From Nocardioides anomalus (GTDB taxonomy: Bacteria > Actinomycetota > Actinomycetes > Propionibacteriales > Nocardioidaceae): DNA of 64,000 bases. The position numbers were made by a program, and so were the translations under genes. The stretch is from NCBI RefSeq assembly GCF_011046535.1, contig NZ_CP049257.1, positions 2,046,001 to 2,110,000 on the forward strand, in the 5' to 3' direction. Below, piece by piece: positions 1 to 8,723 of the stretch (its first letter is position 1; every line of letters begins with the position of its first letter). Below the pieces are notes generated by a model, which was not told the DNA's origin, searched no databases, and was given only the letters and a program-made list of their open reading frames with translations.

Positions 1-199
1 GCTGGGACAGCGCCGCCAGCAGCGTCCAGCACTCCAGCCGCGGCCCGTCCACGATCGAGCCGTCGGCGGTGTTGGGCATGAAGTGGTCGGGCACGTAGAC
101 GGCGTACGCCCCGGCCTCGTCGAGGGCCTGCGCGATCCGCAGCACCTCGTCCCACGGGCGGCCGCTGCTGACCATGACGCTGACGTCCAGGGCGGCCAT
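1..199 (-). CDS. LLM-class flavin-dependent oxidoreductase, N-terminal part
   Basis: The first 66 residues of a luciferase-like flavin-dependent oxidoreductase; the rest lies beyond the left edge. The translation starts MAALDVSVMVSSGRPWDE and continues through AYAVYVPDHFMPNTADGS. This is the order of first beta strand, helix and substrate/flavin-facing loop seen in LLM enzymes that use FMN or F420. The ATG shares a base with the TGA of the molybdenum hydroxylase gene before it (TGATG), so the two are probably one transcript and translationally coupled. The fragment is too short to tell the cofactor or substrate. Confidence 0.7.
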   Translation of the reverse strand, partial: MAALDVSVMVSSGRPWDEVLRIAQALDEAGAYAVYVPDHFMPNTADGSIVDGPRLECWTLLAALSQ

Positions 200-2574
200 C
201 AGACCTCCACCCCGCCGTCGGCGTCGCCGCCCTGCACCTCGAGGGTGTCGAAGACCGACGGCGGCTCGCGCCAGGGGTCGGGCAGGCGGCCGGCCCGGGC
301 CTGCTGGACGGCCGTCCACACCCGCTCGGGCGTGCAGGGGATGTCGACGTGGCGCACCCCGAGGTGGCTCAGCGCGTCGACGACCGCGCTCTGCACCGCC
401 GGCGTGGAGCCGAGGCTGCCGGACTCGCCGATGCCCTTGGCCCCGAGCTCGTTGAGCGGCGTCGGGGTCTCGGTGTTGAGGGCCTCGAAGCTGATCGTGT
501 CGGCGGTCGTCGGCATCTGGTAGTCCGCGAACGTCGAGGTCACCGGCTGCCCGTCCTCGCTGTAGAGGAACTGCTCCCACAGTGCCTGGGAGATGCCCTG
601 GGCGATGCCGCCGTGCTGCTGGCCGGCCACGATGGTCGGGTTGAGGATCCGCCCGCAGTCGTCCACGGCGACGTGGCGCAGCGGCGTGACGAAGCCGGTC
701 TCGGTGTCCACCTCGACCACGGAGACGTGCGCGCCGAACGGGAACGTCGCGCCGTCCTGCGGCACGTCGAGGTCCGCGCGCAGGGCCCCCTCGCGGCGGG
801 TGGCCTCCGCGGCCAGCTCGGCCCAGGAGACCCGCTGACCGGGCACCCCGCGGACCTGGAGCCCGTCGTCGGTCACCTCGACGTCCTCGGGCGCGGCCTC
901 GAGCAGCGACGCGGCCAGCTCCACGGCCTGGTCGTGCACCGCGCGGGCGGCCGCGGAGACCGCGCTGCCGCCGAGCTGCAACGACCGGGAGCCGCCGGTG
1001 CCGCCGCCGGAGCGGACCAGGGCGGTGTCGGACTGGACGTAGCGGATCTTCTCCATCGCGATGCCGAGCCGGTCGGAGACGATCATCGCGAACGACGTCG
1101 CGTGGCCCTGGCCGTGGGCGGAGGTCCCGGACATCACGGTCGCGCCGCCGTCCTCCTCGATCACGACAGAGCCGAGCTCCTTGCCGCCGAACCCGGTGAT
1201 CTCGACGTAGGTCGCCACGCCGATCCCCAGCTGCTTGACGTCGCCGGCCTCGCGGCGCCGGCGCTGCTCCGCACGGAGCTCGTCGACGCCGGCGACGGCG
1301 AGCGCCTCGTCCAGGGCGAGCTGGTAGTCGCCCACGTCGTAGGTCAGCCCGGTGCGCGTGGCGTAGGGGAAGGCGTCCTTCGGGATCAGGTTGCGCCGGC
1401 GCAGCTCCTCCGGCGCGAGGCCGAGCTCGGCCGCGGCGAGGTCGAGCACCCGCTCCAGCAGCGCGGCGGCCTCGGGCCGCCCGGCACCGCGGAAGGCGCC
1501 GTTGGGCGCGGTGTTGGTCATCACCGCGACCGCGGCGTAGTCGATCTTCGGGATCTCGTAGGGACCCTGGGCCATGATGTGGCCCGGCCCGACGACCAGG
1601 GAGCCGCCGAACCCGGCGTACGCCCCGCAGTCGCCGACGTTGCGGCAGCGCAGTCCGGTGATGGTGCCGTCGCGCCTCAGCCCCAGCTCGGCGAACTGCA
1701 CCGCCCCGCGCCCGGTCATCGACAGCATCGCCTCGCTGCGGGTCTCGGTCCAGGCGACCGGGCGGCCCAGGAGCTGCGCGGCCCTGACCACCGCCCCGTG
1801 CGGGAACGAGATGCCGGCCTTGCCGCCGAAGGCACCGCCGACGTGCGGGGCCACGACGCGCAGCTCGTCGTGCCCGAGCCCGGTGTAGGTCGCCAGGAGG
1901 TTCCGGGCCATGTGCGGGTGCTGGGTGGCGATGTGCGCCGTCAGCCGCACGCCGGGCCGCTCCGGGTCGGGGCGCGGGTCGACCAGGATCGCGTTGCCCT
2001 CGATGGGCGCGGTGGCGATGCGCTGGTTCTCGATGCGCGCGCGGACCACGAGCTCGGCGTCGGCGAGCACGTCGCCGGCGCCCTCCGGGTGCACGGCGTG
2101 CACCGACTGGGCCACGTTGGTGCCGATCTCGGGGAACTGCAGCGGGGCGTCGGGCGCCAGCGCCGCCTCCATGTCCACCACGGCCGGCAGCGGGTCGTAC
2201 TCCGCGTCGATGAGCTCCACCGCGTCCACCGCCTGGGCGCGGGTCTCGGCGACGACCAGGGCGACCGGGTCGCCGACGTAGCGGACCACCTCGTGGGCCA
2301 GGGGCCCGTGCTCGACCTGGGGGTGGATCTGAGCGAACGACGGCACCGCCTCGAGACCCAGCGTCTCGGCCGTGTGCACCGCCAGCACGCCCTCGGCGCG
2401 CTCGGCGTTGGAGGTGTCGAGGTGGGTGATCCGGGCGTGCGCCATCGGGCTGCGCAGGAAGACCGCGTGCGCCGTCCCCTCGACGCGCAGGTCGTCGACG
2501 TAGGTGCTGCGACCCGTGATGAGGTCCGGGTCCTCGACCCGGGGGACGTGGTTGCCGAGCAGCGATCCGACCAT
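199..2574 (-). CDS. Xanthine dehydrogenase family molybdopterin-binding subunit (CoxL-like, form II type)
   Basis: A 791-residue molybdenum hydroxylase large subunit, the usual family length. The first ~130 residues form the a/b hammerhead domain (ITGRSTYVDDL onward). The molybdopterin-binding part follows, with VGGAFGGK near residue 246, GAFRGAGRPE near 360 and GAKGIGESG near 711; the Glu of the last motif is the expected catalytic base. The AFRGAGR loop, rather than AYXCSFR, argues against true CO dehydrogenase and for a form II or xanthine/aldehyde-type substrate. I chose the ATG at 2574 because TAGTCT lies 7 nt upstream and family homology begins there; the frame stays open further back only antisense to sufR. 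No FAD or 2Fe-2S subunit gene is adjacent in the window, so partners may lie left of the edge or elsewhere. Confidence 0.85.
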   Translation of the reverse strand: MVGSLLGNHVPRVEDPDLITGRSTYVDDLRVEGTAHAVFLRSPMAHARITHLDTSNAERAEGVLAVHTAETLGLEAVPSFAQIHPQVEHGPLAHEVVRYVGDPVALVVAETRAQAVDAVELIDAEYDPLPAVVDMEAALAPDAPLQFPEIGTNVAQSVHAVHPEGAGDVLADAELVVRARIENQRIATAPIEGNAILVDPRPDPERPGVRLTAHIATQHPHMARNLLATYTGLGHDELRVVAPHVGGAFGGKAGISFPHGAVVRAAQLLGRPVAWTETRSEAMLSMTGRGAVQFAELGLRRDGTITGLRCRNVGDCGAYAGFGGSLVVGPGHIMAQGPYEIPKIDYAAVAVMTNTAPNGAFRGAGRPEAAALLERVLDLAAAELGLAPEELRRRNLIPKDAFPYATRTGLTYDVGDYQLALDEALAVAGVDELRAEQRRRREAGDVKQLGIGVATYVEITGFGGKELGSVVIEEDGGATVMSGTSAHGQGHATSFAMIVSDRLGIAMEKIRYVQSDTALVRSGGGTGGSRSLQLGGSAVSAAARAVHDQAVELAASLLEAAPEDVEVTDDGLQVRGVPGQRVSWAELAAEATRREGALRADLDVPQDGATFPFGAHVSVVEVDTETGFVTPLRHVAVDDCGRILNPTIVAGQQHGGIAQGISQALWEQFLYSEDGQPVTSTFADYQMPTTADTISFEALNTETPTPLNELGAKGIGESGSLGSTPAVQSAVVDALSHLGVRHVDIPCTPERVWTAVQQARAGRLPDPWREPPSVFDTLEVQGGDADGGVEV

Positions 2575-2581
2575 GATCCGG

Positions 2582-2587
2582 AGACTA
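2582..2587 (-). promoter_or_regulatory. -10 box of the molybdenum hydroxylase gene
   Basis: On the minus strand TAGTCT ends 7 nt before the ATG at 2574, the spacing of a leaderless actinobacterial promoter. No Shine-Dalgarno sequence lies between it and the start codon. Confidence 0.5.
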
Positions 2588-2638
2588 GCCCCGGTTATCC
2601 TGGTCCTCACGCCGGATGCCGGTCCGGACCGGCCCCGG

Positions 2639-2657
2639 TGAGGTAAGGGCAGCCTTC
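2639..2657. promoter_or_regulatory. Candidate DtxR/IdeR-type iron box upstream of sufR
   Basis: TGAGGTAAGGGCAGCCTTC matches the remembered 19-bp consensus TWAGGTWAGSCTWACCTWA at 14 positions by eye, and both half-site cores (AGGT and CCT) are present. It lies about 40 bp before the sufR start, where a bound regulator could affect the promoter. This is a pattern match only. Confidence 0.4.
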
Positions 2658-2683
2658 CTTGAAGGGGCCGATCCAATAAAGGC

Positions 2684-2698
2684 ACACTGGTGTTGTGA
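2684..2698. promoter_or_regulatory. Candidate SufR operator over the sufR -10 box and start codon
   Basis: ACACT-N5-TGTGA occurs exactly here. That is the half-site pattern I recall for mycobacterial SufR upstream of its own suf operon. The left half lies in CACACT (2683-2688), a -10-like box 6 nt before the GTG at 2695; the right half contains the GTG itself. Binding here would block both polymerase and the leaderless start, consistent with autorepression. Confidence 0.6.
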
Positions 2699-3387
2699 TA
2701 TTCGAGGACGACCGGTCGACGCGCCAGCGCGTGGCCCGCTCCATCCTCGTCAGCGGTCCCTCCACCGCCGCGGCGCTGGGTGAGCGGCTCGACCTCACCC
2801 CGGCCGCCGTGCGCCGCCACCTCGACCAGATGGTCGACGAGGGCGCCGTCGAGGCCCGCGACCCGCGGCCCCAGGCCCAGCGCGGCCGCGGCCGCCCGGC
2901 CAAGGTCTTCGCGCTCACCGAGCTCGGCCGCGAGGGCTTCGACCAGAAGTACGACGACCTGGCCGTCGACGCGCTGCGCTTCGTCCGCGACACCGCGGGC
3001 GAGGAGGGCGTGCGGGCGTTCGCCGAGCGGCGCGCGGCCTTCATCGAGGAGCGCTTCGGCGCGGTCTCGCAGGCCCGGCCCGAGCTGAGCCCGGCCGAGG
3101 TCGTCGCCACCGTCCTGACCGACGAGGGCTACGCCGCGGCCGTGCGCGAGCTGCCGCTGGCCGGCGAGCAGCTGTGCCAGCAGCACTGCCCGGTCTCCCA
3201 CGTCGCCCACGAGTTCCCGCAGCTGTGCGAGGCCGAGACCCAGGCCATCGGCCGGGTCCTCGGCCGCCACGTGCAGCGGCTCGCCACCATCGCCCACGGC
3301 GACGGCGTGTGCACCACCTGCATCCCTGGCCCTCCGGTCCAGCACAGTCCCAGCACCACCAACGAGAAGGAGAAGGTCACTTCATGA
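2695..3387 (+). CDS. sufR: SufR, Fe-S cluster-sensing transcriptional regulator of the suf operon
   Basis: A 230-residue regulator with an N-terminal winged helix-turn-helix (residues ~5-75, [20 protein letters not shown] followed by the wing [12 protein letters not shown]). The C-terminal half carries five cysteines at 161, 165, 178, 206 and 209, the region that holds the Fe-S cluster in SufR proteins. It is the first gene of the suf operon and its TGA overlaps the sufB ATG by 4 bp (ATGA). The GTG start at 2695 has no Shine-Dalgarno sequence and lies 6 nt after CACACT, so translation is probably leaderless. By analogy with mycobacterial SufR, the cluster-bound form should repress and loss of the cluster derepress the operon. 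Confidence 0.88.
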   Translation: MIFEDDRSTRQRVARSILVSGPSTAAALGERLDLTPAAVRRHLDQMVDEGAVEARDPRPQAQRGRGRPAKVFALTELGREGFDQKYDDLAVDALRFVRDTAGEEGVRAFAERRAAFIEERFGAVSQARPELSPAEVVATVLTDEGYAAAVRELPLAGEQLCQQHCPVSHVAHEFPQLCEAETQAIGRVLGRHVQRLATIAHGDGVCTTCIPGPPVQHSPSTTNEKEKVTS

Positions 3388-4802
3388 CCTCCATCGAGGA
3401 GCGGAACCCCGAGCTCGAGGGGCTCGGGCGCTACCAGTTCGGCTGGGCCGACAGCGACGCGGCCGGTGCCGCGGCGACGCGTGGGCTCAACGACACGGTG
3501 GTCCGCGACATCTCGGGCAAGAAGTCCGAGCCCGCCTGGATGCTGGACCTCCGGCTCAAGGGGCTCAAGCTGTTCGGTCGCAAGCCCATGCCGACCTGGG
3601 GCTCGGACCTGTCGGGCATCGACTTCGACAACATCAAGTACTTCGTGCGCTCCAGCGAGAAGCAGGCGACCTCGTGGGAGGAGCTCCCCGAGGACATCAA
3701 GAACACCTACGACAAGCTCGGCATCCCCGAGGCGGAGAAGCAGCGCCTCGTCGCCGGCGTGGCCGCACAGTACGAGTCGGAGGTCGTCTACCACTCGATC
3801 CGTGAGGACCTCGAGGAGCAGGGCGTCATCTTCGTCGACACCGACACGGCGCTGAAGGAGCACGAGGAGCTCTTCAAGGAGTACTTCGGCACCGTCATCC
3901 CGGTCGGCGACAACAAGTTCGCTGCGCTCAACACCGCGGTGTGGTCGGGCGGCTCGTTCATCTACGTGCCCAAGGGCGTGCAGGTCGACATCCCGCTGCA
4001 GGCCTACTTCCGGATCAACACCGAGAACATGGGCCAGTTCGAGCGGACCCTGATCATCGTCGACGAGGGCGCCTACGTGCACTACGTCGAGGGCTGCACG
4101 GCCCCGATCTACTCCTCGGACTCGCTGCACAGCGCGGTCGTGGAGATCATCGTCAAGAAGGGCGGCCGCTGCCGCTACACGACCATCCAGAACTGGTCGA
4201 ACAACGTCTACAACCTCGTCACCAAGCGCGCGACGTGCGAGGCCGGCGCGACCATGGAGTGGGTCGACGGCAACATCGGCTCCAAGGTGACGATGAAGTA
4301 CCCCGCCATCTACCTCATGGGCGAGCACGCCAAGGGCGAGACGCTCTCCATCGCGTTCGCCGGCGAGGGCCAGCACCAGGACGCCGGCGCCAAGATGGTG
4401 CACGCCGCGCCGCACACCTCCAGCTCGATCCTGAGCAAGTCGGTGGCGCGCGGGGGCGGGCGGACGTCGTACCGCGGGCTGATCCAGGTCAACGAGGGCG
4501 CCTACGGCTCGAAGTCCAACGTGCTCTGCGACGCGCTGCTGGTCGACCAGATCAGCCGCTCCGACACCTACCCCTACGTCGACATCCGCGAGGACGACGT
4601 GTCGATGGGTCACGAGGCGAGCGTCTCCAAGGTCTCCGACGACCAGCTCTTCTACCTCATGTCGCGCGGCATGGAGCAGGACGAGGCCATGGCGATGATC
4701 GTGCGCGGCTTCGTCGAGCCGATCGCCAAGGAGCTCCCGATGGAGTACGCCCTCGAGCTCAACCGGCTCATCGAGCTGCAGATGGAAGGCGCTGTCGGCT
4801 GA
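3384..4802 (+). CDS. sufB: SufB, Fe-S cluster scaffold subunit
   Basis: 472 residues, the normal length for SufB. Together with SufD and the ATPase SufC it forms the SufBC(2)D scaffold on which new clusters are built. The protein begins [20 protein letters not shown] and shows conserved SufB blocks such as [20 protein letters not shown] and [20 protein letters not shown], followed by the right-handed beta-helix core ([20 protein letters not shown]). AGAAGGAGAAGG precedes the ATG. The start overlaps the sufR stop (ATGA) and the stop overlaps the sufD start (TGATG), so the operon is tightly coupled. Presence of sufB and sufD but no iscU fits Actinobacteria, where Suf is the main housekeeping system. 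Confidence 0.95.
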   Translation: MTSIEERNPELEGLGRYQFGWADSDAAGAAATRGLNDTVVRDISGKKSEPAWMLDLRLKGLKLFGRKPMPTWGSDLSGIDFDNIKYFVRSSEKQATSWEELPEDIKNTYDKLGIPEAEKQRLVAGVAAQYESEVVYHSIREDLEEQGVIFVDTDTALKEHEELFKEYFGTVIPVGDNKFAALNTAVWSGGSFIYVPKGVQVDIPLQAYFRINTENMGQFERTLIIVDEGAYVHYVEGCTAPIYSSDSLHSAVVEIIVKKGGRCRYTTIQNWSNNVYNLVTKRATCEAGATMEWVDGNIGSKVTMKYPAIYLMGEHAKGETLSIAFAGEGQHQDAGAKMVHAAPHTSSSILSKSVARGGGRTSYRGLIQVNEGAYGSKSNVLCDALLVDQISRSDTYPYVDIREDDVSMGHEASVSKVSDDQLFYLMSRGMEQDEAMAMIVRGFVEPIAKELPMEYALELNRLIELQMEGAVG

Positions 4803-5944
4803 TGGGTCTGGATGTCGTCTCCCACCTGCACCCGGTGGGCTCCTTCGACCTGGCCGACCACCCCGTGCCCACCGGGCGCGAGGAGGTCTGGCGGTTCACC
4901 CCGCTCAAGCGGCTCAAGGGTCTGCACGACGAGGCACCGCTGACCGGCGACGGCTACGACGTGAAGCTCGAGGTCCCCGAGGGCGTCACCGCCGAGGCCG
5001 TCCCGGTCGCGGAGTCCGAGCGCGGGCTGTCCGGCTTCGTGCCGACCGACCGGGTCGCCGCGCGGGTCTGGGCCGAGGCGCCCTACGTCCGCACCATCGA
5101 CGTGCCCGCCGACACCGAGCTCACCGAGCCGGTGGTGCTCACCGTCACCGGCCGCGGTTCCGGCGACCCGGTGGCCCGCCAGATCCTGGTCAAGGTCGGG
5201 TCCCACGCCAAGGCCACCGTGGTCCTGCGCTGGGAGGGCTCCGCGGTCTGGGCCGACACCGTCGAGCTCGTCGTCGGCGACGGCGCGCAGCTGACCTACG
5301 TCACGGTCCAGGACTGGGCCGACGACGCGGTCCACCACTCGACCCAGCACGCCAAGGTCGGGCGCGACGCCACGCTCAAGCACGTCGCCGTCAGCTTCGG
5401 TGGCGACCTGGTCCGCCACGACGCCACCGCGACGTACGACGGTCCGGGCGGCTCGGTGGAGATGCTCGGCCTCTACTTCGCCGACGACGGCCAGCACCTC
5501 GAGCACCGGCTCTTCGTCGACCACAACGCCCCCAAGACCCGCAGCAACGTGTCCTACAAGGGCGCGCTGCAGGGCCAGGGTGCGCACACCGTGTGGATCG
5601 GCAACGTGCTGATCCGCAAGGAGGCTGAGGGCATCGAGACCTACGAGGAGAACCGCAACCTCGTGCTCACCGACGGCTGCCAGGCCGACTCGGTGCCCAA
5701 CCTGGAGATCGAGACCGGCGAGATCGAGGGCGCGGGCCACGCGTCGGCGACCGCCCGCTTCGACGACGAGCAGCTGTTCTACCTGCGCGCGCGCGGCATC
5801 TCCGAGCAGGAGGCCCAGCGGCTGGTCGTGCACGGGTTCTTCAACGACCTGATCCGCAAGATCGCCGTGCCCGAGCTCGAGGAGTCGCTGACCTCGACGG
5901 TCGAGGCCGAGTTGGCCAAGAACGTCCTCAAGGAGCTCGCATGA
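4802..5944 (+). CDS. sufD: SufD, Fe-S cluster scaffold partner subunit
   Basis: 380 residues. SufD is the SufB paralogue that completes the SufBC(2)D complex and helps with iron entry. The N-terminal ~90 residues are variable (VGSFDLADHPVPTGREEVWRF). They are followed by the beta-helix repeats (VELVVGDGAQLTYVTVQDW, RSNVSYKGALQGQGAHTVW) and the helical C-terminus with RARGISEQEAQRLVVHGF, typical of the SufB/SufD C-terminal domain. The ATG shares its A with the sufB TGA, and the stop overlaps the Rieske gene start by 4 bp. Confidence 0.94.
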   Translation: MGLDVVSHLHPVGSFDLADHPVPTGREEVWRFTPLKRLKGLHDEAPLTGDGYDVKLEVPEGVTAEAVPVAESERGLSGFVPTDRVAARVWAEAPYVRTIDVPADTELTEPVVLTVTGRGSGDPVARQILVKVGSHAKATVVLRWEGSAVWADTVELVVGDGAQLTYVTVQDWADDAVHHSTQHAKVGRDATLKHVAVSFGGDLVRHDATATYDGPGGSVEMLGLYFADDGQHLEHRLFVDHNAPKTRSNVSYKGALQGQGAHTVWIGNVLIRKEAEGIETYEENRNLVLTDGCQADSVPNLEIETGEIEGAGHASATARFDDEQLFYLRARGISEQEAQRLVVHGFFNDLIRKIAVPELEESLTSTVEAELAKNVLKELA

Positions 5945-6276
5945 GCTTCGAGCGGGCCTGCGCGCTGGCCGACGTACCCACCGACGAGGCGCTCGGCGTC
6001 ACGGTGGGCGACCAGGCCGTCGCGGTGGCCCGGCACGGCGAGGAGGTCTTCGCGCTCGAGGACGTCTGCTCGCACGCCGCGGTCGCGCTCTCCGAGGGCG
6101 AGGTCGACGACTGCACGCTCGAGTGCTGGCTGCACGGCTCGCGCTTCGACCTGCGCACCGGCAAGCCCACCGGGCTGCCCGCCACCGAGCCGGTGGCCAC
6201 CTTCGCCGTCGAGGTCCGAGGCGGCGACATCTACGTAGACACCACCACCACGCTGAACGGAGTGACTCCCCAGTGA
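5941..6276 (+). CDS. Rieske-type 2Fe-2S ferredoxin embedded in the suf operon
   Basis: A 111-residue single-domain protein related to the ferredoxin components of non-haem dioxygenases. The cluster ligands are visible as CSH (Cys43, His45) and CWLHG (Cys62, His65). It has no signal peptide or membrane segment, so it is a soluble cytoplasmic electron carrier. It overlaps sufD by 4 bp upstream and sufC by 4 bp (GTGA) downstream. A Rieske protein between sufD and sufC recurs in many actinobacterial suf operons. Supplying electrons for cluster assembly or reductive activation is an inference; no dedicated reductase is nearby. Confidence 0.88.
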   Translation: MSFERACALADVPTDEALGVTVGDQAVAVARHGEEVFALEDVCSHAAVALSEGEVDDCTLECWLHGSRFDLRTGKPTGLPATEPVATFAVEVRGGDIYVDTTTTLNGVTPQ

Positions 6277-7031
6277 GCACGTTGGACATCAAGGACCTGC
6301 ACGTCTCGGTCGCGACCGAGGACGGTCCGAAGGAGATCCTCAAGGGCGTCACGCTGACCATCAACAGCGGCGAGACGCACGCGATCATGGGCCCGAACGG
6401 CTCGGGCAAGTCGACGCTGGCCTACTCCATCGCGGGCCACCCGAAGTACGACGTCACCGGCGGCTCGGTGACCCTCGACGGCGAGGACGTCCTCGCGATG
6501 AGCGTCGACGAGCGCGCCCGGGCCGGGCTGTTCCTCGCGATGCAGTACCCCGTCGAGGTCCCCGGCGTCTCGGTGGCCAACTTCCTGCGCACGGCCAAGA
6601 CCGCCATCGACGGCGAGGCGCCCAAGCTCCGCACCTGGGTCAAGGACGTCAACACCGCGCTGGACAACCTCAACCTCGACGCGACGTTCTCCCAGCGCTC
6701 GGTCAACGAGGGCTTCTCCGGCGGTGAGAAGAAGCGCCACGAGATCGCCCAGCTCGAGCTGCTCGACCCCAAGGTCGCGATCCTCGACGAGACCGACTCC
6801 GGCCTCGACATCGACGCGCTCAAGGTGGTCTCGGAGGGCGTGAACCGGTTCCGCGCCAAGGAGGGCAAGGGCGTCCTGCTCATCACCCACTACACCCGGA
6901 TCCTGCGCTACATCCAGCCCGACGTCGTCCACGTCTTCGTGGCCGGCAAGGTCGCCGAGTCCGGCGGCGCGGAGCTGGCCGAGGAGCTCGAGGCCAACGG
7001 CTACGAGAAGTACCTCGGGGCCACGGTCTGA
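6273..7031 (+). CDS. sufC: SufC, ABC-type ATPase of the Fe-S scaffold complex
   Basis: 252 residues. SufC is a soluble ABC ATPase whose ATP-driven dimerisation reshapes SufB-SufD during cluster formation; it is not a transporter. Walker A is GPNGSGKS at residues 40-47, the signature is FSGGEKKR near 149-156, and Walker B is VAILDETDSGLD near 168-179, with the SufC-typical DETDSGLD instead of DEP. The QYPVEVPGVSVANFLR block after Walker A is also characteristic. The GTG start lies in the stop of the Rieske gene (GTGA), and the stop shares a base with the sufS ATG. Confidence 0.95.
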   Translation: MSTLDIKDLHVSVATEDGPKEILKGVTLTINSGETHAIMGPNGSGKSTLAYSIAGHPKYDVTGGSVTLDGEDVLAMSVDERARAGLFLAMQYPVEVPGVSVANFLRTAKTAIDGEAPKLRTWVKDVNTALDNLNLDATFSQRSVNEGFSGGEKKRHEIAQLELLDPKVAILDETDSGLDIDALKVVSEGVNRFRAKEGKGVLLITHYTRILRYIQPDVVHVFVAGKVAESGGAELAEELEANGYEKYLGATV

Positions 7032-8272
7032 TGACCCTCGACGGGCTCCTGCCTGAGCTGGAGGTCATCCGCAAGGACTTCCCGATCCTCGAGCGTCAGC
7101 TCGCGGACGGGAAGCCGCTGGTCTACCTGGACAGCGCCAACACCTCGCAGAAGCCCCAGGTGGTCATCGACACGATGGTCGACCACCTCGAGCGCCACAA
7201 CGCCAACATCGCTCGCGCCATGCACCAGCTCGGCGCGGAGTCGACCGAGGCCTACGAGGCGGCGCGCGACCAGGTCGCGGCCTTCCTGCACGCGCCCTCG
7301 CGGAACGAGGTCGTCTTCACCAAGAACGCCACCGAGGCGCTCAACCTGCTCGCCCGCACCATCGAGCTGCAGCCCGGCGACAACGTGGTCATCACCGAGA
7401 TGGAGCACCACTCCAACATCGTGTCCTGGCAGCTCGCCTGCGAGCGGTCCGGCGCCGAGCTGCGGTGGTTCGGGCTGACCGAGGACGGCCACCTCGACCT
7501 GTCGAACGCCGACCAGCTGGTCGACGAGCACACCAAGGTCGTGGCCTTCACCTGGGTCTCCAACATGCTCGGCACCGTCAACCCGGTCGCCCGGCTCTCC
7601 GAGCTGGCCCGTGCGGTCGGCGCCTACTCGGTCGTCGACGCCTCGCAGGCCGCCCCCCAGCTGCCCATCGACGTCACCGAGGTCGGCTGCGACTTCCTGG
7701 TGTTCACCGGCCACAAGACGGTCGGTCCCACCGGCATCGGCGTGCTCTGGGGCCGCGAGGAGCTGCTCAACGCACTGCCGCCGTTCCACGGCGGCGGCGA
7801 GATGATCGAGACCGTCACCATGGAGCGCTCGACGTACGCCGCCGCACCCCACCGCTTCGAGGCCGGCACCCCGCCGATCGTCGAGGCCGTCGGGCTCGGG
7901 GCGGCCCTGGACTACCTGAGCCAGGTGGGGCTGGACGCCGTGCACCGCCACGAGCAGACCATCACCGCCTACGCCCTCGAAGGCCTCGCGACCGTCAAGG
8001 GGCTGCGCGTCCTCGGGCCGCTCGACGCCACCCAGCGCGGGGGAGCGATCTCCTTCGAGCTGGCCGGCGTGCACCCGCACGACATCGCCACCGTCCTGGA
8101 CACCCGCGGCATCGCCGTGCGCGCCGGTCACCACTGCGCCAAGCCCGCCCACGCGCGCTACGGCGTGCAGAGCACGACGCGCATGTCGTCGTACCTCTAC
8201 ACCACGCCGGAGGAGATCGACGCCCTGGTCGAGGGCCTGGAACAAACCCGCGCGTACTTCGGGTTGGACTGA
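7031..8272 (+). CDS. sufS: SufS, group II cysteine desulfurase
   Basis: 413 residues, a PLP enzyme that takes sulfur from L-cysteine as a persulfide. The PLP lysine is Lys229 in FTGHKTVGPTG and the persulfide-bearing cysteine is Cys369 in GHHCAKPAHARYG; the short loop around it marks the SufS/group II type, which needs a sulfur acceptor such as SufU. The MEHHSNIVSWQ block near residue 125 belongs to the PLP site. The ATG overlaps the sufC stop (TGATG), and sufU begins 4 nt after the stop, so donor and acceptor are made together. Confidence 0.95.
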   Translation: MTLDGLLPELEVIRKDFPILERQLADGKPLVYLDSANTSQKPQVVIDTMVDHLERHNANIARAMHQLGAESTEAYEAARDQVAAFLHAPSRNEVVFTKNATEALNLLARTIELQPGDNVVITEMEHHSNIVSWQLACERSGAELRWFGLTEDGHLDLSNADQLVDEHTKVVAFTWVSNMLGTVNPVARLSELARAVGAYSVVDASQAAPQLPIDVTEVGCDFLVFTGHKTVGPTGIGVLWGREELLNALPPFHGGGEMIETVTMERSTYAAAPHRFEAGTPPIVEAVGLGAALDYLSQVGLDAVHRHEQTITAYALEGLATVKGLRVLGPLDATQRGGAISFELAGVHPHDIATVLDTRGIAVRAGHHCAKPAHARYGVQSTTRMSSYLYTTPEEIDALVEGLEQTRAYFGLD

Positions 8273-8276
8273 AGCC

Positions 8277-8723
8277 ATGGACCTCGACAGCCTCTACCAG
8301 GAGATCATCCTGGACCACTACAAGCACCCCCACCACAAGGGGCTCCGCGAGCCCTTCGAGGCGGAGGTGCACCACGTCAACCCCACCTGCGGCGACGAGG
8401 TGACGCTGCGCGTGCACGTCGCCGACGGCGTCGTCTCCGACGTGTCGTACGACTCGGTGGGCTGCTCGATCTCGCAGGCCTCCGCCTCGGTCATGACGGA
8501 CCTGGTCATCGGCAAGAGCGTCGACGAGGCCATGCGCATCCACGGCGAGTTCCTCTCCCTCATGCAGGGCAAGGGCACCGTCGAGCCGGACGAGGAGGTC
8601 CTGGAGGACGGGATCGCCTTCGCCGGCGTCGCGAAGTTCCCCGCGCGCGTGAAGTGCGCTCTGTTGTCGTGGATGGCCTGGAAGGACGCCACCGCCCAAT
8701 CCCTGGAGGCCAGCAATGGTTGA
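8277..8723 (+). CDS. sufU: SufU, zinc-dependent sulfur acceptor for SufS
   Basis: 148 residues with the three conserved cysteines of the IscU-like fold at 38 (NPTCGDE), 63 (SVGCSIS) and 127 (RVKCALL). In Gram-positive SufU these bind zinc and receive sulfur from the SufS persulfide, passing it to the SufBCD scaffold. The insert between Cys63 and Cys127 is longer than in IscU, as expected for the SufU type. The start lies 4 nt after sufS, and the stop overlaps the next gene by 8 bp. Confidence 0.93.
   Translation: MDLDSLYQEIILDHYKHPHHKGLREPFEAEVHHVNPTCGDEVTLRVHVADGVVSDVSYDSVGCSISQASASVMTDLVIGKSVDEAMRIHGEFLSLMQGKGTVEPDEEVLEDGIAFAGVAKFPARVKCALLSWMAWKDATAQSLEASNG

Noticed and set aside
2575..3345. 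Open frame extending the molybdenum hydroxylase 257 codons upstream
   Set aside because: It is antisense to sufR and reads as low-complexity Arg/Leu/Gly-rich sequence. The enzyme family starts at the ATG at 2574, which has its own -10 box.
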